Origin: Bolinopsis microptera
Lineage: Eukaryota; Ctenophora; Tentaculata; Lobata; Bolinopsidae
Direction of reading: 5' to 3'
DNA length: 64,000 nt
Assembly: GCF_026151205.1 (NCBI RefSeq)
Contig: NC_087082.1
Span: 16,029,365 to 16,093,364 of the forward strand
Positions 9,926 to 22,890 of the stretch are shown here, in pieces (position 1 is the stretch's first letter; every line of letters starts with the position of its first letter). Under the pieces are notes generated by a model. It did not search any database, was not told where the DNA came from, and saw nothing but the letters and a program-made list of their open reading frames with translations. Both the position numbers and the translations under genes were made by a program.

Positions 9926-10558
9926 CTATGGGCAGCTTGTACTTGGCCTCCTCAACTGTTGTTTCTGATCAGTTGATCTGTGTTTTAGATCAGGTGAGTC
10001 TGGGTAGAGGTGTCCTGACGACGACAAGGATCCCGATTGTCGTCCTGACGACGACAATGATACTGGTTGTATTGCGGAGGGTGGGTCGTACAACATGTTC
10101 CTGAACTCCGCGTGGTTAATCATCCCGTCTTTATCGTCGTCTGTCATGGTGAAGAGCAGGTCTATTTCATCCTCTGAGGCTGTGATTCCGAACCTGGTGA
10201 GCGCTTCTTTCACCTCGTGTCTGGTGATATAACCGTCCTGGTTCAGATCGAACAGTTTGAAGGCTTGGTTTATCTCTATCTCCTGGGAGACAGTGGGGTC
10301 TAGCTTGGAGACCAGTTTTATAAACTCGTCAAAGTCAAGGATGTTGTCGTTGTTGGTGTCGTACTCGAAAAACAGATCCCGAACCTCGTCACTTCCGATG
10401 AAAATATTGAGTTTGGTTAGCGCGTACTGGAATTCCTTTTGAGAAATCGTTCCGTTCTGGTCGTCGTCAAAAGTGTCAAAACATTCCCGGAGTTCCTTCA
10501 GTTTCCCAGGTGATATGTTGTCGATGTCCTCCAGAGATAGTTGCCGCATTACAACCAT
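9926..10558 (-). CDS. Calmodulin-like EF-hand protein with Ser-rich tail (single exon)
   Basis: An uninterrupted 210-codon frame on the minus strand. Four EF-hand loops are visible: DDDQNGTISQKE (about residue 31), DTNNDNILDFDE (about 67), DLNQDGYITRHE (about 104) and DDDKDGMINHAE (about 140). All keep acidic residues at positions 1 and 12; loop 2 has Asn at position 6, where Gly is usual. The last ~45 residues form a low-complexity Ser/Gln/Arg tail absent from calmodulin (149 aa). A calcium sensor role follows from the loops; the target is unknown. Either MVVM or the inner MRQLSLEDID methionine could start it. It has no introns, unlike its calmodulin-like neighbours at 22.9 and 28.7 kb, so it may be an old retrocopy or a separate lineage. 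Confidence 0.85.
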   Translation of the reverse strand: MVVMRQLSLEDIDNISPGKLKELRECFDTFDDDQNGTISQKEFQYALTKLNIFIGSDEVRDLFFEYDTNNDNILDFDEFIKLVSKLDPTVSQEIEINQAFKLFDLNQDGYITRHEVKEALTRFGITASEDEIDLLFTMTDDDKDGMINHAEFRNMLYDPPSAIQPVSLSSSGRQSGSLSSSGHLYPDSPDLKHRSTDQKQQLRRPSTSCP

Positions 10559-13500
10559 TTACCCCTCCTCACGTCACGTCGCAGTGGGACATTTGCTGAG
10601 ATTCAAGATATTAACACATTTGAAATTATAACAATCTGAAATGCTATATTTGATGACAAATATTATAATAAGAATATTCAAATGTCACATCTTCGTGGTG
10701 GCAAAGCTCAACCCGACCGGCCTGTGAGCATAAGTCAACCCAGGCCCAGTACCACAGCAAAAACGAGAGGAATAGTAACGTAACTGACGCGGTTGCGGTC
10801 GAATGAAATATTGCAAGAAATCAGCAAAGATGGCATTTTAAAGTCTTAAAACGATAGGAACGGAATCAAGTTATGCGTGAAATTGTTAGAAGGAGCAGCA
10901 AACTCGTAACATTTAAAACGTATATTATTATAAACTCAAATAACGAATCCAGACACCGGCGGAAGCTGTCAGGGTTGCTGAGAAGAGCTCAACCGGTTAT
11001 ACCATATTGATACTGTTTAGTGTCATCGTAGTACCACCTTTTAATGCCAGTTTAAAATTATTTTTGAAGGGTTTAACTTGATTTTAATCAGCTAATATGG
11101 GTAGATTGTTATTACGAGAGTAAGAGAAAACATGGTACTGTAAAAATCAATCTGCCACACTCTTGTACAAAGTAGCTCGAAAATAAGCTAAACCAGTGTA
11201 TTTTGTACAAATGCGCAAAACGTAGACCAAAATCACATCTGATAAATGCAGAACAAAGATATTGGACAGGACACAAAGAGAACCCACTTACACAACTTCC
11301 AAGAGAAATGTATATTATATGGCTACAAAGCACACTATATAATATTATGATGAGGACCGTAATCAAAGCTTGAGCTCCTTGCAAATTGATTGAGCAGAGT
11401 TAAGGGTCAGATTCAACATTCATGACTCCCACAGTCCATACGAAACAGCTCGAAATAGAGTCGCTTACACTTTACACCATCTAATGCTTTTAAAGGACAT
11501 GACATAGTCCCGTCTCATAAATACATAAAGATATAACCATCTCCTCAATCACTTAACTTGTTATTGTGACGAATCTTCCGTGCTTCATTATGGAAGGTAA
11601 TCAAGGTTTAAGGAACGTTATAATAAGGTCGGATTAGAAATTATGGGGAAGTTGTTCACATTTTATGAGCTGTGAAATAGTTTTACAACGTCACTGTGGC
11701 TCATTAAGTAACAAGAGCGGATATCACAAATTATTCGGAGACAATTGTGTCTAAGGAGTAAGGTAGTGATACCTTTTATCAATTGAAAATATCACAGTTC
11801 AATATGCAGCCCACAATGGTGCTATTGTTAAAGTGTCTTTGTTCAGATCAGCGAACATTACAACTGTAACTGTCATGGGATATTATCATTATTATATTAT
11901 AGTTGCGGCATAAACTGATCAATAAACGGAAACAATGAATCTACCCGTTTTCAAATTACAAAAATAATGAACTATTAAAATCTAGAAACCTGAGAGAGTG
12001 TCCTCGGCAAAATACCTAGAACCAGCTAGGCAGTTGCTGTTTTGTTGGGTACAATACGGAATATTCATTATCTAATTTATGAGCTGTCAGCTGTCGCTGC
12101 GAATTGACAGTAGGTCATTTTTATTGAGTGTCAGTTCCTATTTTACGTGTCAAGACACAGCTATGTGTTCATGAAATTACTGATATGATTTATCTAAATA
12201 AGTTATGAAGAAAGGAAAATGTCGAGACATGTGACGAATAATGACTTGCTTTGTAACAAATGTTTTGTTAATTAACACTTCAACTAATTAGCATTTAATT
12301 AACAATTAATTAACAACTAATTTAACAGTTCTAATTAACGCTGCAACAATAGAAGGAGCACGCTTCAGAGACACACCAAAAAACTTGATAGTATCTAGAT
12401 TCTATCACTTAATACTTATACCTGCGGATACAGGAGGTAACACAAGTAATGCAGTGTATTAATCAGCTGGCTTAATACTGAGGCACACAGTGGACTAGGG
12501 GAGCAAGAAGAACAGCAGCCTGCCCATTGTTTAGCACCATGTTAAGAGTTCACGTCCTCTCGTTGAAGTCACGACCTGGTGGTATGCGGCACATGTTGGA
12601 CACATTCCAACTCTTACTCTAGTACACTCAGTCCCGTGATTCAGCCCCAATCACAAGACAAACCTCATCACAATGTAAAATATCAGTTAGCAAGTGTTAG
12701 AAGGAGCACCTCCCCGGCACACGTTCTATGAGTAGGGCTATAAAAACAGATAGCAGGCAGCAGCACCCTGCTCGTTAATTATAATACCACTCTGCTTGTG
12801 CTAAGGGATCTATTAACATATTCATGGGGTATTATAATATCCACGACACAGCAATGGGGTGGTTTTGTGCAGGAGTAGACGAGTACCCCCCGGCCCGGCG
12901 GCCCCGGCATTGAAAAATGGAAGTGGAGCTTGTACAGGGAGACAAGTTGAGCTGACAGACAAATCAACTGAGCAATAATTCAAATAAATTTGCAGAGGCA
13001 AACATATTGGAATATTTCGAGAAATCACTGCTCTGTTCATAAGTAATATAGCTTATAAGCTATATAGCTTATAACGATTACCGACGCGATGGTTAAAAGC
13101 CTCTCATTATATTATTCTCGTAAAAGTAAACCGCGTTTCCTTAAACTGCACAATTTTAACTGCTTTTTAAAACTACTAAACCAGACACAGTACTCATTTC
13201 AAAACAGCAGTATTATAGTACACACCAATATAGCAGATTTAACTTAATATTGTCGGGGTTATATAATAAAACATCTGACGACTTATAATTACACAGGTTC
13301 CCTTTGTGTTCATGTTAAACACTGAGGCAGCTCGTAAGCTCGTTGAAATTCAATTCCTTTTTTTCGGCTGAGCAGAAATATTGTGTTTAATGACTATGAG
13401 GAAGTGTGATTCATGGGGATTATTCAGTTTTTTTAAAAAGGGCTAGTTCTAATTGTGTTGTTCACGAATATGGATTTGTTGTCAACTGATCTTAGAGCGA

Positions 13501-14893
13501 GCTTCTTAACTTGGTAATTTGAACTTTTGCAAACTTTTTTCAGCAAAGTAATGCCTCGAAAGATTCCTAAATTATGTGTGCAAATTCTGATCATATAAAA
13601 TTGATTCCAAACGGAATATCGAAAAACACAATCAAAGAACTATAGGAATGATAACAGAATAATTGTAAAACCGATCGTTGCAATCTCTTATAAAATCATA
13701 ACGTGTAATTGCTCGAATGTTCTGAATAAATGCTCTGAAACTAGATCATAAGCACAGTGCTAAATGTTTTAAATAAATTGTTGACAAATTTAAACAGTTC
13801 CCTGGCATCTTGTTTTTTCCCGGCTCAACCAATTAAACGTTTCTGTTCATTATTCTCGATGTACGACTAACTAAGAAGCAGGGTTAATCTTGTTATAAAA
13901 CTTGATCTGAACGACTAAGACGAAGGAGTCGAACGGGAAAAGTTTAAAGTTTAATTGCCTTGTTTTTGGTTTACTCATGACTGACAGTTTATTTACAGTA
14001 TTTTATCATATATTTAACTTTAGCGCCGTTCGAATGATACTGGTTCAAAGCATTCGTTAAGAATGTTCTAGAATCGCGGATCATACTTTTTGAACAGATA
14101 GTGAAGTTACGTATAATAATTATGATAGTTATCATAATTATGATAATCATAATCATAATTAACCTGCTACTATCCTTGTTAACTAATTGTTATTGAACAC
14201 TTCTAACAATGCGACAAAAATTAAAACCTACAAGATACTATGATTCATTATAAACTACATACATAAACTATATAAGTATATAAACAGTGTAGGCTACCAC
14301 TCTCAAAAATGGCAAGCATAAAGTGAACCTAGAATGACACTATGACAGTATTTTAATCGTAAAGAATCATTCGTAATTTGATGAGAAACGCTTTCCGTAT
14401 GAGATATGTGAGGAACAAATTGCTTCTAAATCGCACGAAATCTGTATCAGTTGACAGATCTATCCGGTAATTACTTTTTTATCTAGCGCAGTCAGAACTT
14501 TCATAATGATAAGGCCTTAAGGACAAAATCGTAATGATAGTTGCACAATTTTCAACAAATTTAACCTAGAGTTACAGCAAACTGTTGCTTCTAGCTTTCT
14601 ACGAATTAATATACGAATAACGTCTGTACTTGGTATCCAATCATAAGGGATATTAGACTGAGAAGGGGTTAAAACAGTTTATAAACACTTAATCTCTAAA
14701 CATACCAGTGCACCAGGAAAAGTCGTAAACTGCCTTAAACACTACCCTGGTCCACACTTGAACAAAACGACAGCCCTAGCCGCGGAATCAGCTCAAATAT
14801 GGAGGTCTCAGATGTAAACAATAGAGGGTGTGAACTTGGGCATTTTCCCATGCCTGGCATCTAAGTGACTAAGGAGGCTAATGGCTTTAAGTG
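10559..14893. other. Gene-poor region, 4.3 kb
   Basis: No convincing coding exon on either strand; the few ORFs are under 100 codons without recognisable motifs. The 5' flank of the EF-hand gene lies at its left end. Small palindromes occur near 13048-13076 (ATAGCTTATAAGCTAT) and 14115-14160 (repeated ATTATGAT/ATCATAAT), probably AT-rich hairpins. Confidence 0.5.
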
Positions 14894-15062
14894 CAGAGAG
14901 AGGGAGAGAGGGAGAGAGGGAGAGAGGGAGAGAGGGAGAGAGGGAAAGAGGGAGAGAGGGAGAGAGGGAGAGAGGGAGAGAGGGAGAAAGGGAGAGAGGG
15001 AGAGAGGGAGAGAGGGAGAGAGGGAGAGAGGGAGAGAGGGAGAGAGGGAGGGAGAGAGAGGG
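14894..15062. repeat. 8-bp GGGAGAGA microsatellite
   Basis: About 20 copies of GGGAGAGA on the plus strand, with a few AAAG variants. One strand is all purine. The ORFs seen here in several frames are products of the repeat. Confidence 0.95.
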
Positions 15063-15184
15063 GTACGTTATAAGCGAGCCCATTAATATTAAACATGTTA
15101 CATATAATATAATGGTGTATACATAGTTTGCAGACATTGTGTAGACACCTTCTGTTATGATATATGTAGTAGGGTAGTTTTAAG

Positions 15185-15440
15185 TAATGGTAATGACTGT
15201 CTGTCACTGTGACATAGTGGTTATGACTGTTTGTCACTTGACATAGTGGTAATGACTGTCTGTCACTGTGACATAGTGGTAATGGCTATCTGTCACTGTG
15301 ACATAGTGGTAATGGCTATTTGTCACTGTGACATAGTGATTAGTGGTAATGGCTATCTGTCACTGTGACATAGTGGTAATGGCTATCTGTCACTGTGACA
15401 TAGTGGTTATGAAGTAATGACTGTCTGTCACTGTGACTAG
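15185..15440. repeat. ~30-bp minisatellite (TGTCACTGTGACATAGTGGT)
   Basis: About eight copies of a roughly 30-bp unit with TGTCACTGTGACATAGTGGT and a variable GACTGTC/GGCTATC part. The core TGTCACTGTGACA is palindromic. Confidence 0.9.
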
Positions 15441-16891
15441 TTACTAAAGTTACTAAAGTTACTTAAGTTACTAAATTAGTAGTCCCAACTTCCTGGGGGT
15501 ATTCCGCGATCTTTCTATAATCTGATCACCGTAGGACCCCTGATATCAGGGGGCCTTATTGTCGGTATCCCTTCCTTTTTTTCCGGAAAACCGAACAAAT
15601 AATTCCGGCTCATGATAATCAGGAGAGAAGTGGTTTTCAAAAATTATAGTAGTTACAAATTGTGTATAACCTACATATAATTATATTTTATAGTGGATAC
15701 AGAAAATAACACACGAACCTAAACGAAGGCAGAACCAAAACGTAGTAATCCCGGCCCTGATCTCCATACAAATTAAATTGTTTGCACACACGAATAAACA
15801 TTTCATACTTGATACTTCCAAATAAGGGTTCACTGATCCCTTATTTGGTGGTAATTATCACACACGATGGTTCGCTAATTGTATCAATCTTGGGACACTA
15901 AGTTCGTGGAAGACACTTTCCCTAATTACTTTCTCGGAGTTACAGTTTCGTGGACGTTCTAATAGTAATAGTTCATAAACCATTATTAATACATAGGAGC
16001 GTACGAACTATGTTAAGAAGAATTTGCGCGGAAGACCCCCTGCCAACATAATATGATATTTTCAACTATACTGACTTAGATTAATCAGGGTTTAGATTTT
16101 CATATTGCATGATATCTCCACCGTAATCAATGATCTTTGTCTTACTTCACCCTTATTTCAGGAGATACTATGCTGCCAGACTCAAGCTCTAGATCGTGGT
16201 ATTGTTGCCAACATTGGTACTGTACCGTACGCTCTCTCCGTCTCTCCAGAGTTTGATCAACTCATCACGTGAAGAAACAAGAATACGCCCCCTTTATCAA
16301 AACATCTCAGTATACAGAATGGAGAATGTATTGAACCGAGCCGACTCCAGAATAACACGCATGCGTGGATGAAAACTGTAAAAAATCTGTCTGAACAAAA
16401 GAAGGCTCTGCACTATATTCTAGTGAGAATGTATTTGATTAATTAAGATGCTGACCTCTTGGTCGTGATTGGGACTTTAGTACGGCCAGCTAAAGAATAA
16501 TAAGCGGTTTCACGTGACAATTATTTCATATATAGATTATAGGAGGAGTGTGGATACCCCAGTTGTGGTTGTCATGTGATTCCAGCAACCGGACCACCAA
16601 TCATGTGTATACGAAGGACTATCTTCCGTTTAACTTCATGTTTTTTCTTTTATTAACTTATTAACTTATTACCCTTTTATCCTTGAACGGCAACAGAATT
16701 TTATTTAAGCTTTAAAGCGCAATTTGATGCTTTATTTTATTTTATAATCAGTTTAATCAGCTGAGGAGTTACACGTGAGCACCAATTCAAGTTTTAAAAA
16801 TAAACATGAATTATAACTTTATAATCTTACAATGAAACTGTAAAACTTGACACCGGGACAACTCCTAACTATAACCTCACCAACAGACAGC
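15441..16891. other. Region upstream of CPSF2
   Basis: About 1.4 kb of non-coding DNA before the CPSF2 start codon. It should hold the promoter and 5' UTR. No TATA box, repeat or RNA gene could be assigned with confidence. Confidence 0.5.
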
Positions 16892-19800
16892 ATGACAAGT
16901 ATAATCAAAGTAACGCCGCTACTCGGCGCCCTGGACACCGGTACAGCTATCTGTTACCTCCTAAAAGTAGATCAGTTCACCCTCCTGCTAGACTGTGGAC
17001 TGGATGTTACCAAACTCTCAGAGTTCACAGCCCGGATCATGCAGCACATCAACAATATCGACGCTGTTCTGGTGTCGTACCCTGATGTGGATCATATCGG
17101 TGCACTCCCCTACTTGTACGGGACGCTGGGGTTAGACTGTCCGATTTACGGGACAGTTCCTGTGCATAATATGGGACAAATGTTCCTGTATGATTATTAT
17201 CAATCGAAGAACAGCAGCGAGGATTTCAATATCTTCACCCTTGATCACGTAGACAATGTTTTTGATCATTTCCAACAGATGAAGTACAGTCAGACTTTCA
17301 CCATCTGTCCAGGTTTGTGTTATGCGTTGTTTTTCAAATCTGTATCATCTGATCGAGATTTTCAAAAGAAATTTCAACTATCTCACCGTAGATAACAGAT
17401 TATGTGGGATTGTCAATTTGTCATGATTACATTTTGAACTTTCCAGGTATTGCTATCACACCGTACGCTGCCGGTCACATGATTGGTGGTACTATGTGGA
17501 AAATTTTGAAGGTAATAATGGGGTTGTCGATCATTTCAAAACTTATAACTGATACCAGAACATTTTTATAGAGTCTTTTAAACACCATGTGATACCACGT
17601 GATAAATAACAACTATGTACTGTTCTCCTCAGGACGACGAGGAAGATATAGTCTACGCAGTAGACTTCAACCACAAGAAAGAGAGGCATCTCAACGGAGC
17701 CCTTTTCAACAACATTATCAGACCCAGTTTATTAATAACTGATGCGTACAACGCTACATTTGAGTACAAGAAACGGAGAAAACGAGATCAGGAACTTAGT
17801 AAGTTTTCCAAGAATGTTAAGATTTGTAAAGGAGTAAAGAGTAGTAATTAACGTCTAACTACTTAAAGTAACAGTGGCTACTACGTCATGGCAGCCATAT
17901 TAATCTCCTAATTATTATTATTGTTGTTCTATTCCTCGTGATCAACTGTAACTGATCTGTAATCAATCTGTAACTGATCTGTAACTGATCTGAAACCCTA
18001 CAAATCAGAAAGATAAGATAACACGTCCTATCTCCTCCGCAGTATCCACAATCCTGGAGACAGTGCGTCAGGACGGTAACGTTATAATAGTGGTTGACAC
18101 AGCGGGCCGAGTCTTGGAGCTGATGCAGCTGTTGGAGCAGCTGTGGCGTAACGCGGAATCCGGCCTGTCCGCGTACAGTCTCGCGCTGCTAAACCACGTG
18201 GGGTATAACGTGGTGGATTTCGCTAAGAACATGTTGGAGTGGATGTCAGATACGGTCACTAAACAGTTCGAGGTGAAACAATCGGCAAACTATTTTGTTT
18301 AAGTTATTTTCTGTTATTTCCAAATTCTAAACTAGTATTTATCACGACAACGATAAATCACTAATTTTGATGAACTCGTGACCCGTCAAATTGTTATTTT
18401 TAATCTGTTTTCCAACAGGAACAAAGAAGTTACCCGTCAAATTGTTATTTTTAATCTGTTTTCCAACAGGAACAAAGAAGTTACCCGTCAAATTGTTATT
18501 TTTAATCTGTTTTCCAACAGGAACAAAGAAGTTACCCGTAAAATTGTTATTTTTAATCTGTATTCCAACAGGAACAAAGAAGTTACCCGTAAAATTGTTA
18601 TTTTTAATCTGTATTCCAACAGGAACAAAGAAGTTACCCGTCAAATTGTTATTTTTAATCTGTTTTCCAACAGGAACAAAGAAGTTACCCGTAAAATTGT
18701 TATTTTTAATCTGTATTCCAACAGGAACAAAGAAGTTACCCGTAAAATTGTTATTTTTAATCTGTTTTCCAACAGGAACAAAGAAGTTACCCGTCAAATT
18801 GTTATTTTTAATCTGTTTTCCAACAGGAACAAAGAAGTTACCCGTAAAATTGTTATTTTTAATCTGTATTCCAACAGGAACAAAGAAGTTACCCGTAAAA
18901 TTGTTATTTTTAATCTGTTTTCCAACAGGAACAAAGAAGTTACCCGTCAAATTGTTATTTTTAATCTGTTTTCCAACAGGAACAAAGAAGTTACCCGTTC
19001 CACTTCAAACATCTGAACCTGTGTCACAGTCTCCAGGAACTGGAGAAGATCCCCTCTCCTTACGTGCTGCTCACCAGCATGGCCGACCTCAGTTGTGGTT
19101 TTGCCAGGTTAGTTGCCAGGGATATAATGATACCTTGTGAGTCACAAGTTGTGACCTTGTGACCAGCTGTACTTTTATCTTGGTTTTATCTGAAATTTTA
19201 TCGGTTGAATAATAAAATAAAAATATTTTATGCACTGAATACTTTGAAACTTAATGCTGATTTTCGTCGGTATATAATTGTATTATTTTTTGGTGCTGAC
19301 TGTGTAACACATCCACCTTTTCAGGAATCTACTAGCAGTGAGCGCAGAATCAAAAGAGAACTGTATAATTGTTACGCAGCGCACTAAACCTGATACCTTA
19401 GCTTCCAGGCTCCTTAGTAACACTATCAACAACACCATAGACATCACTATTGGTGGGGAGGGCTCTTTAATTTAATTCAGCATTTCTTTACGTTTCATAT
19501 TAATGATGTAGAACAATAATAATAATGATAGAATAATAATGATAGAAATATGATATGATTCGATTTTTACAATTTGTAACGTTATGTTTTACTCAGGAAA
19601 GCGTGTACCTTTGGAAGGAAAAGAGCTGGAAGATCATTTTGCTTCTATTGCTAAAAAGCAACAGGTTGGTAAAAAGTAGATTCCTTATCTTGTCTTGCGT
19701 CAAACAATGTCTGATTCCGATAAATGTTTTTATTTGAGATACATATAAATAACTTCACTATTATTCGAATATCTGAACCGATTTTAAAGATTATTTCATT

Positions 19801-22052
19801 TTTAATATTTTCTGTCCAGAAACAACAAATATCCTTGATAATTCTCCAAACTATTTGCAGGAGTCAGAGAAGATGGAGGTAGTAGAAGAGGGCGAAGAAA
19901 CGGATGAGGAGCAGGAGGATGACCAGGTCCTGGTGCAAAGACACGACGTTCCAATACCAGAGGAAACACACAGCAAGAAGAGCTTCTTCAAACAGCACAA
20001 GGTTAGATTAATAGTAATGTGGTGAGTGTCTGGACGAGGATGTGAGAAACGGGGTACTATTTTCTATTTCTACCTTAAATTATTGTAAAGATTCTTAATT
20101 GCCAAATAATTTTATTTCTAGGTGTATCCCATGTTCCCGTTCCACGAGGAAAAGTTAAAATGGGACGAATATGGAGAATTCATCAAACACGAACACTTCA
20201 GAATTGAAGAGGTTAAATACTACCACTTTTCTCCCTAATACAAACCACATTGACCCGAAAATTGCGAAATAGTTGCAGGTTAATTTTATTAATATTCTAC
20301 ACTAAAATCTTTGAAAATTCAACATTTTACAATACCAGGAACCGATGAAAGAAGAAGAGATGGAAACTGAGAAGGCAAAACCAGTCCCAGCAGTCCCAGC
20401 TGCAAGAGAAATACCAACGAAGTGTGTCACGTCTCGTATTAAAACTCAGGTTAACTGCAAAGTTAAATTCATCGACTTCGAGGGAAGATCTGACGGTGAA
20501 TCTATCAAGAGGATTTTAGGTAACTAAATTTACTAATGGCGTTTACCGCCATTAGTGGGGCGGTCATAATTTCATTTCATCCGTGCGCGCGCGAAAAAAA
20601 TTGTCATAAAAACAACAAATAACTTTTTCCAGCGTATAGGTCACGGGAGTATGCGTAGCTGTATTCATAGTCTAGAATATGTGGCATGTTTAGCGATATT
20701 GTATTTAATTTCGCTTATCAGTTTATCGATTATCAAGTCTTATCGATTACTAATCTTGCTTATTTTTCAGCGGCAGTATTAAAACCGAGGCAGATGGTGA
20801 TAGTTCATGGAACTCCCGACTCTTCAAGACATCTGGCAGAGTTTTGTCGAGATAGCAAAGACATGGGAGTATCTCAGATATTTGTCCCTGGAATTGGGGA
20901 GACAGTGGATGCTACTAGTGAGAGGCATATTTATCAGGTTAGACAGCATTCCTACCTAAAAAGATAGAATCAATATCACGTTTTTATTATCACAATGGAA
21001 TTATTGTTTTAACGGATGATACCTGTAAATCTCTGTTTCAACGAAACGCAGCTAGGCGCGCTACGCGGGTCGGCAGGTTGTAAACCCACAAATTAATATT
21101 GCACGATTTTGAAGTGTGCAGAAATGATTTGTAACATTTTATCATTTTCATGCTTATACATCATAATAATAATGTCATTCACAAACTTTGGGGCGTTTGG
21201 TGAAAACGAAGCCGGAAGCGTATACCCCACTTTATTAACATAGGCTGGATATCAATAAACAAGGCAACGATAACATTTTCACCTATCATCTACTCCCGAA
21301 ATTACACAGGTGAAACTGAAAGATGCGCTAGTGACAGCCGCCAAGTTCTCCAGAGCAAACGACGCGGAGTTAGCTTGGATTGACGCTGTTATTGATGTTC
21401 AGTTAAATGCGGAGAAGGAGGAGGTTAGCTGTGATTTTTTTTTGATTTGTGAACTATTGTTAATTATCAAGATATTAGATATTATACTGTTACTTGTAGT
21501 GTTGTGTTTATTGGTTATCGTTCAAAATAACATTTACCCCATGTTAAATGTACCTATATAACGCTACATCCATCACAGGTTGCTATGTTAGAACCACTAA
21601 CAAACAAGCCAAGTCATGTCCCAGTTTTCATCAACGAGCCCAGACTTTCGAACCTGAGACAAACTCTGATAAAGAGTGGTATTCAGGCTGAATTTAACGG
21701 TAAGATAAAAAATTAAGTTATTTATGCTGTAAAAAGTATCGTAAATTCGGAATTTTTTTCATTAGATAACGAACACGAATCTTAAATTTACACCTGGAGA
21801 CGATTTACACATGTATTTTGAAAGCTCTTGCTGATAAACACTTTCATATCACTTATATGTTTAAAATCCCTCCAACTTAACTAGCTTTTAATTTCCATTA
21901 ATTCTGATAACTCCCCAGGTGGAGTGCTCGTTTGCAACAACAAGGTTGCAATCAGACGTAACGCTAGCGGAACTATACAGATTGAAGGGACAGTATGTGA
22001 CGATTACTACAAAATACGCTCACTCCTCTACAGTATGTACGCTATCATCTGA
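16892..22052 (+). CDS. CPSF2: Cleavage and polyadenylation specificity factor subunit 2 (CPSF100)
   Basis: Fourteen exons sum to exactly 2,154 nt (717 aa): 16892-17312, 17447-17511, 17633-17798, 18043-18272, 18980-19107, 19325-19452, 19597-19664, 19861-20001, 20122-20211, 20339-20519, 20771-20937, 21310-21423, 21579-21699, 21919-22052. CPSF2 is the catalytically inactive metallo-beta-lactamase/beta-CASP partner of CPSF73 in the pre-mRNA 3'-end cleavage complex, in the nucleus. The start [10 protein letters not shown] matches the family; an in-frame ATG 45 nt upstream is less likely. The usual zinc motif HxHxDH is replaced here by [13 protein letters not shown], as expected for this inactive subunit. 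Other landmarks are [39 protein letters not shown], then an acidic linker, [28 protein letters not shown] and the C-terminal [14 protein letters not shown]. It is about 65 residues shorter than the human protein, mostly in the linkers. Intron 4 holds a striking splice-acceptor array. Confidence 0.97.
18378..18998 (+). repeat. 51-bp minisatellite: twelve copies of the CPSF2 exon 5 acceptor
   Basis: Twelve copies of a 51-bp unit fill most of intron 4. Each unit has the order AAATTGTTATTTTTAATCTG, then TTTTCCAACAG, then GAACAAAGAAGTTACCCGT, that is a pyrimidine tract, a CAG acceptor and the first ~19 bases of exon 5. The CAGs end at 18418 and every 51 bp to 18979. Only the last is followed by true exon 5 (GAACAAAGAAGTTACCCGTT, EQRSYPF). 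After any earlier copy the frame reads EQRSYP and then meets a stop in the same unit (TAA). Variants are TTTTCC/TATTCC and CGTCAAA/CGTAAAA. The long ORFs on both strands are a by-product of a unit length divisible by three. Confidence 0.97.
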
Positions 22053-22890
22053 ACAGACAGCGCGGATAGTTGTCATGGTAACGCCCGCACAGACAACCTC
22101 TCCCGCACAATTTGTTTAATATCCCAACTGCACTTGATAGAATCAAGATTGGTATTGCTCCGGACTCCAGATAATGTTATCGAATAGACGTTAAAACGAA
22201 ACTAAATTTTGTAAGCAAAATCCCACTTGAAAGGACTTTTTATTTACACAGTATATTATTCTACTAGATATTTGACTGACAGATTATATTTATTATTTAC
22301 CCTTTAAGGTGCTGAATACCTTCATTTTTGGAATTTGAACGTTATTTGATGACATCGTTTATTTATTACATTCACTTCCCTGTAACAGGCTGACTTTTAA
22401 TATTAACGTTCTTAATGCTGATTATTTTACTCGGATTTCTACTTAATAAATAATTATATGAACAACTGATATGTCTTATATCATTTCCAAAATTTCTGCA
22501 CACTTTCAAATATGTTTTCGTTTATTTTTTCATACAATCTCCAAAAGTCTACTTTCAATGAACAAAACAGCAGAAAAGTAAAAACATTATCAGACGTTCG
22601 CATTTAAAGAAGGAAACATCTTCAGCTCACAAAGTAAAAACGCTTAATATGTGTCTCTAAAAGAGTCAACTTATCGGAAAGTAAATATGTACTTTAACAA
22701 CCTTCTGGCTAAAGCTATCGTAAAACGATCCTAAAATAACAACGTTTTTTTACCACGAATTACGAGCATTCGAGCATGGTCCTAATCTATGATCGACCAA
22801 CCCTTACCAGCTAGCGCATGCCGCATATTATGTGTGTAGAATAGAACTGTTCGCAGTTAATATTCTGTCACGATGATAAAAGTATTTGAA
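22053..22890. other. Convergent 3' flanks of CPSF2 (+) and a calmodulin-like gene (-)
   Basis: About 840 bp between two stop codons on opposite strands. An AATAAA at 22445-22450 could serve CPSF2. A TTTATT at 22521-22526 (AATAAA on the minus strand) could serve the facing gene. Nothing else was recognised. Confidence 0.5.

Noticed and set aside
16847-16891. Upstream in-frame ATG for CPSF2 (adds 15 residues)
   Set aside because: The family starts MTSIIK, which matches the ATG at 16892.
18342-19140. Long ORFs of 202-249 codons on both strands
   Set aside because: They are by-products of a 51-bp repeat (divisible by three) in CPSF2 intron 4; exon phase shows only the last unit's end is coding.
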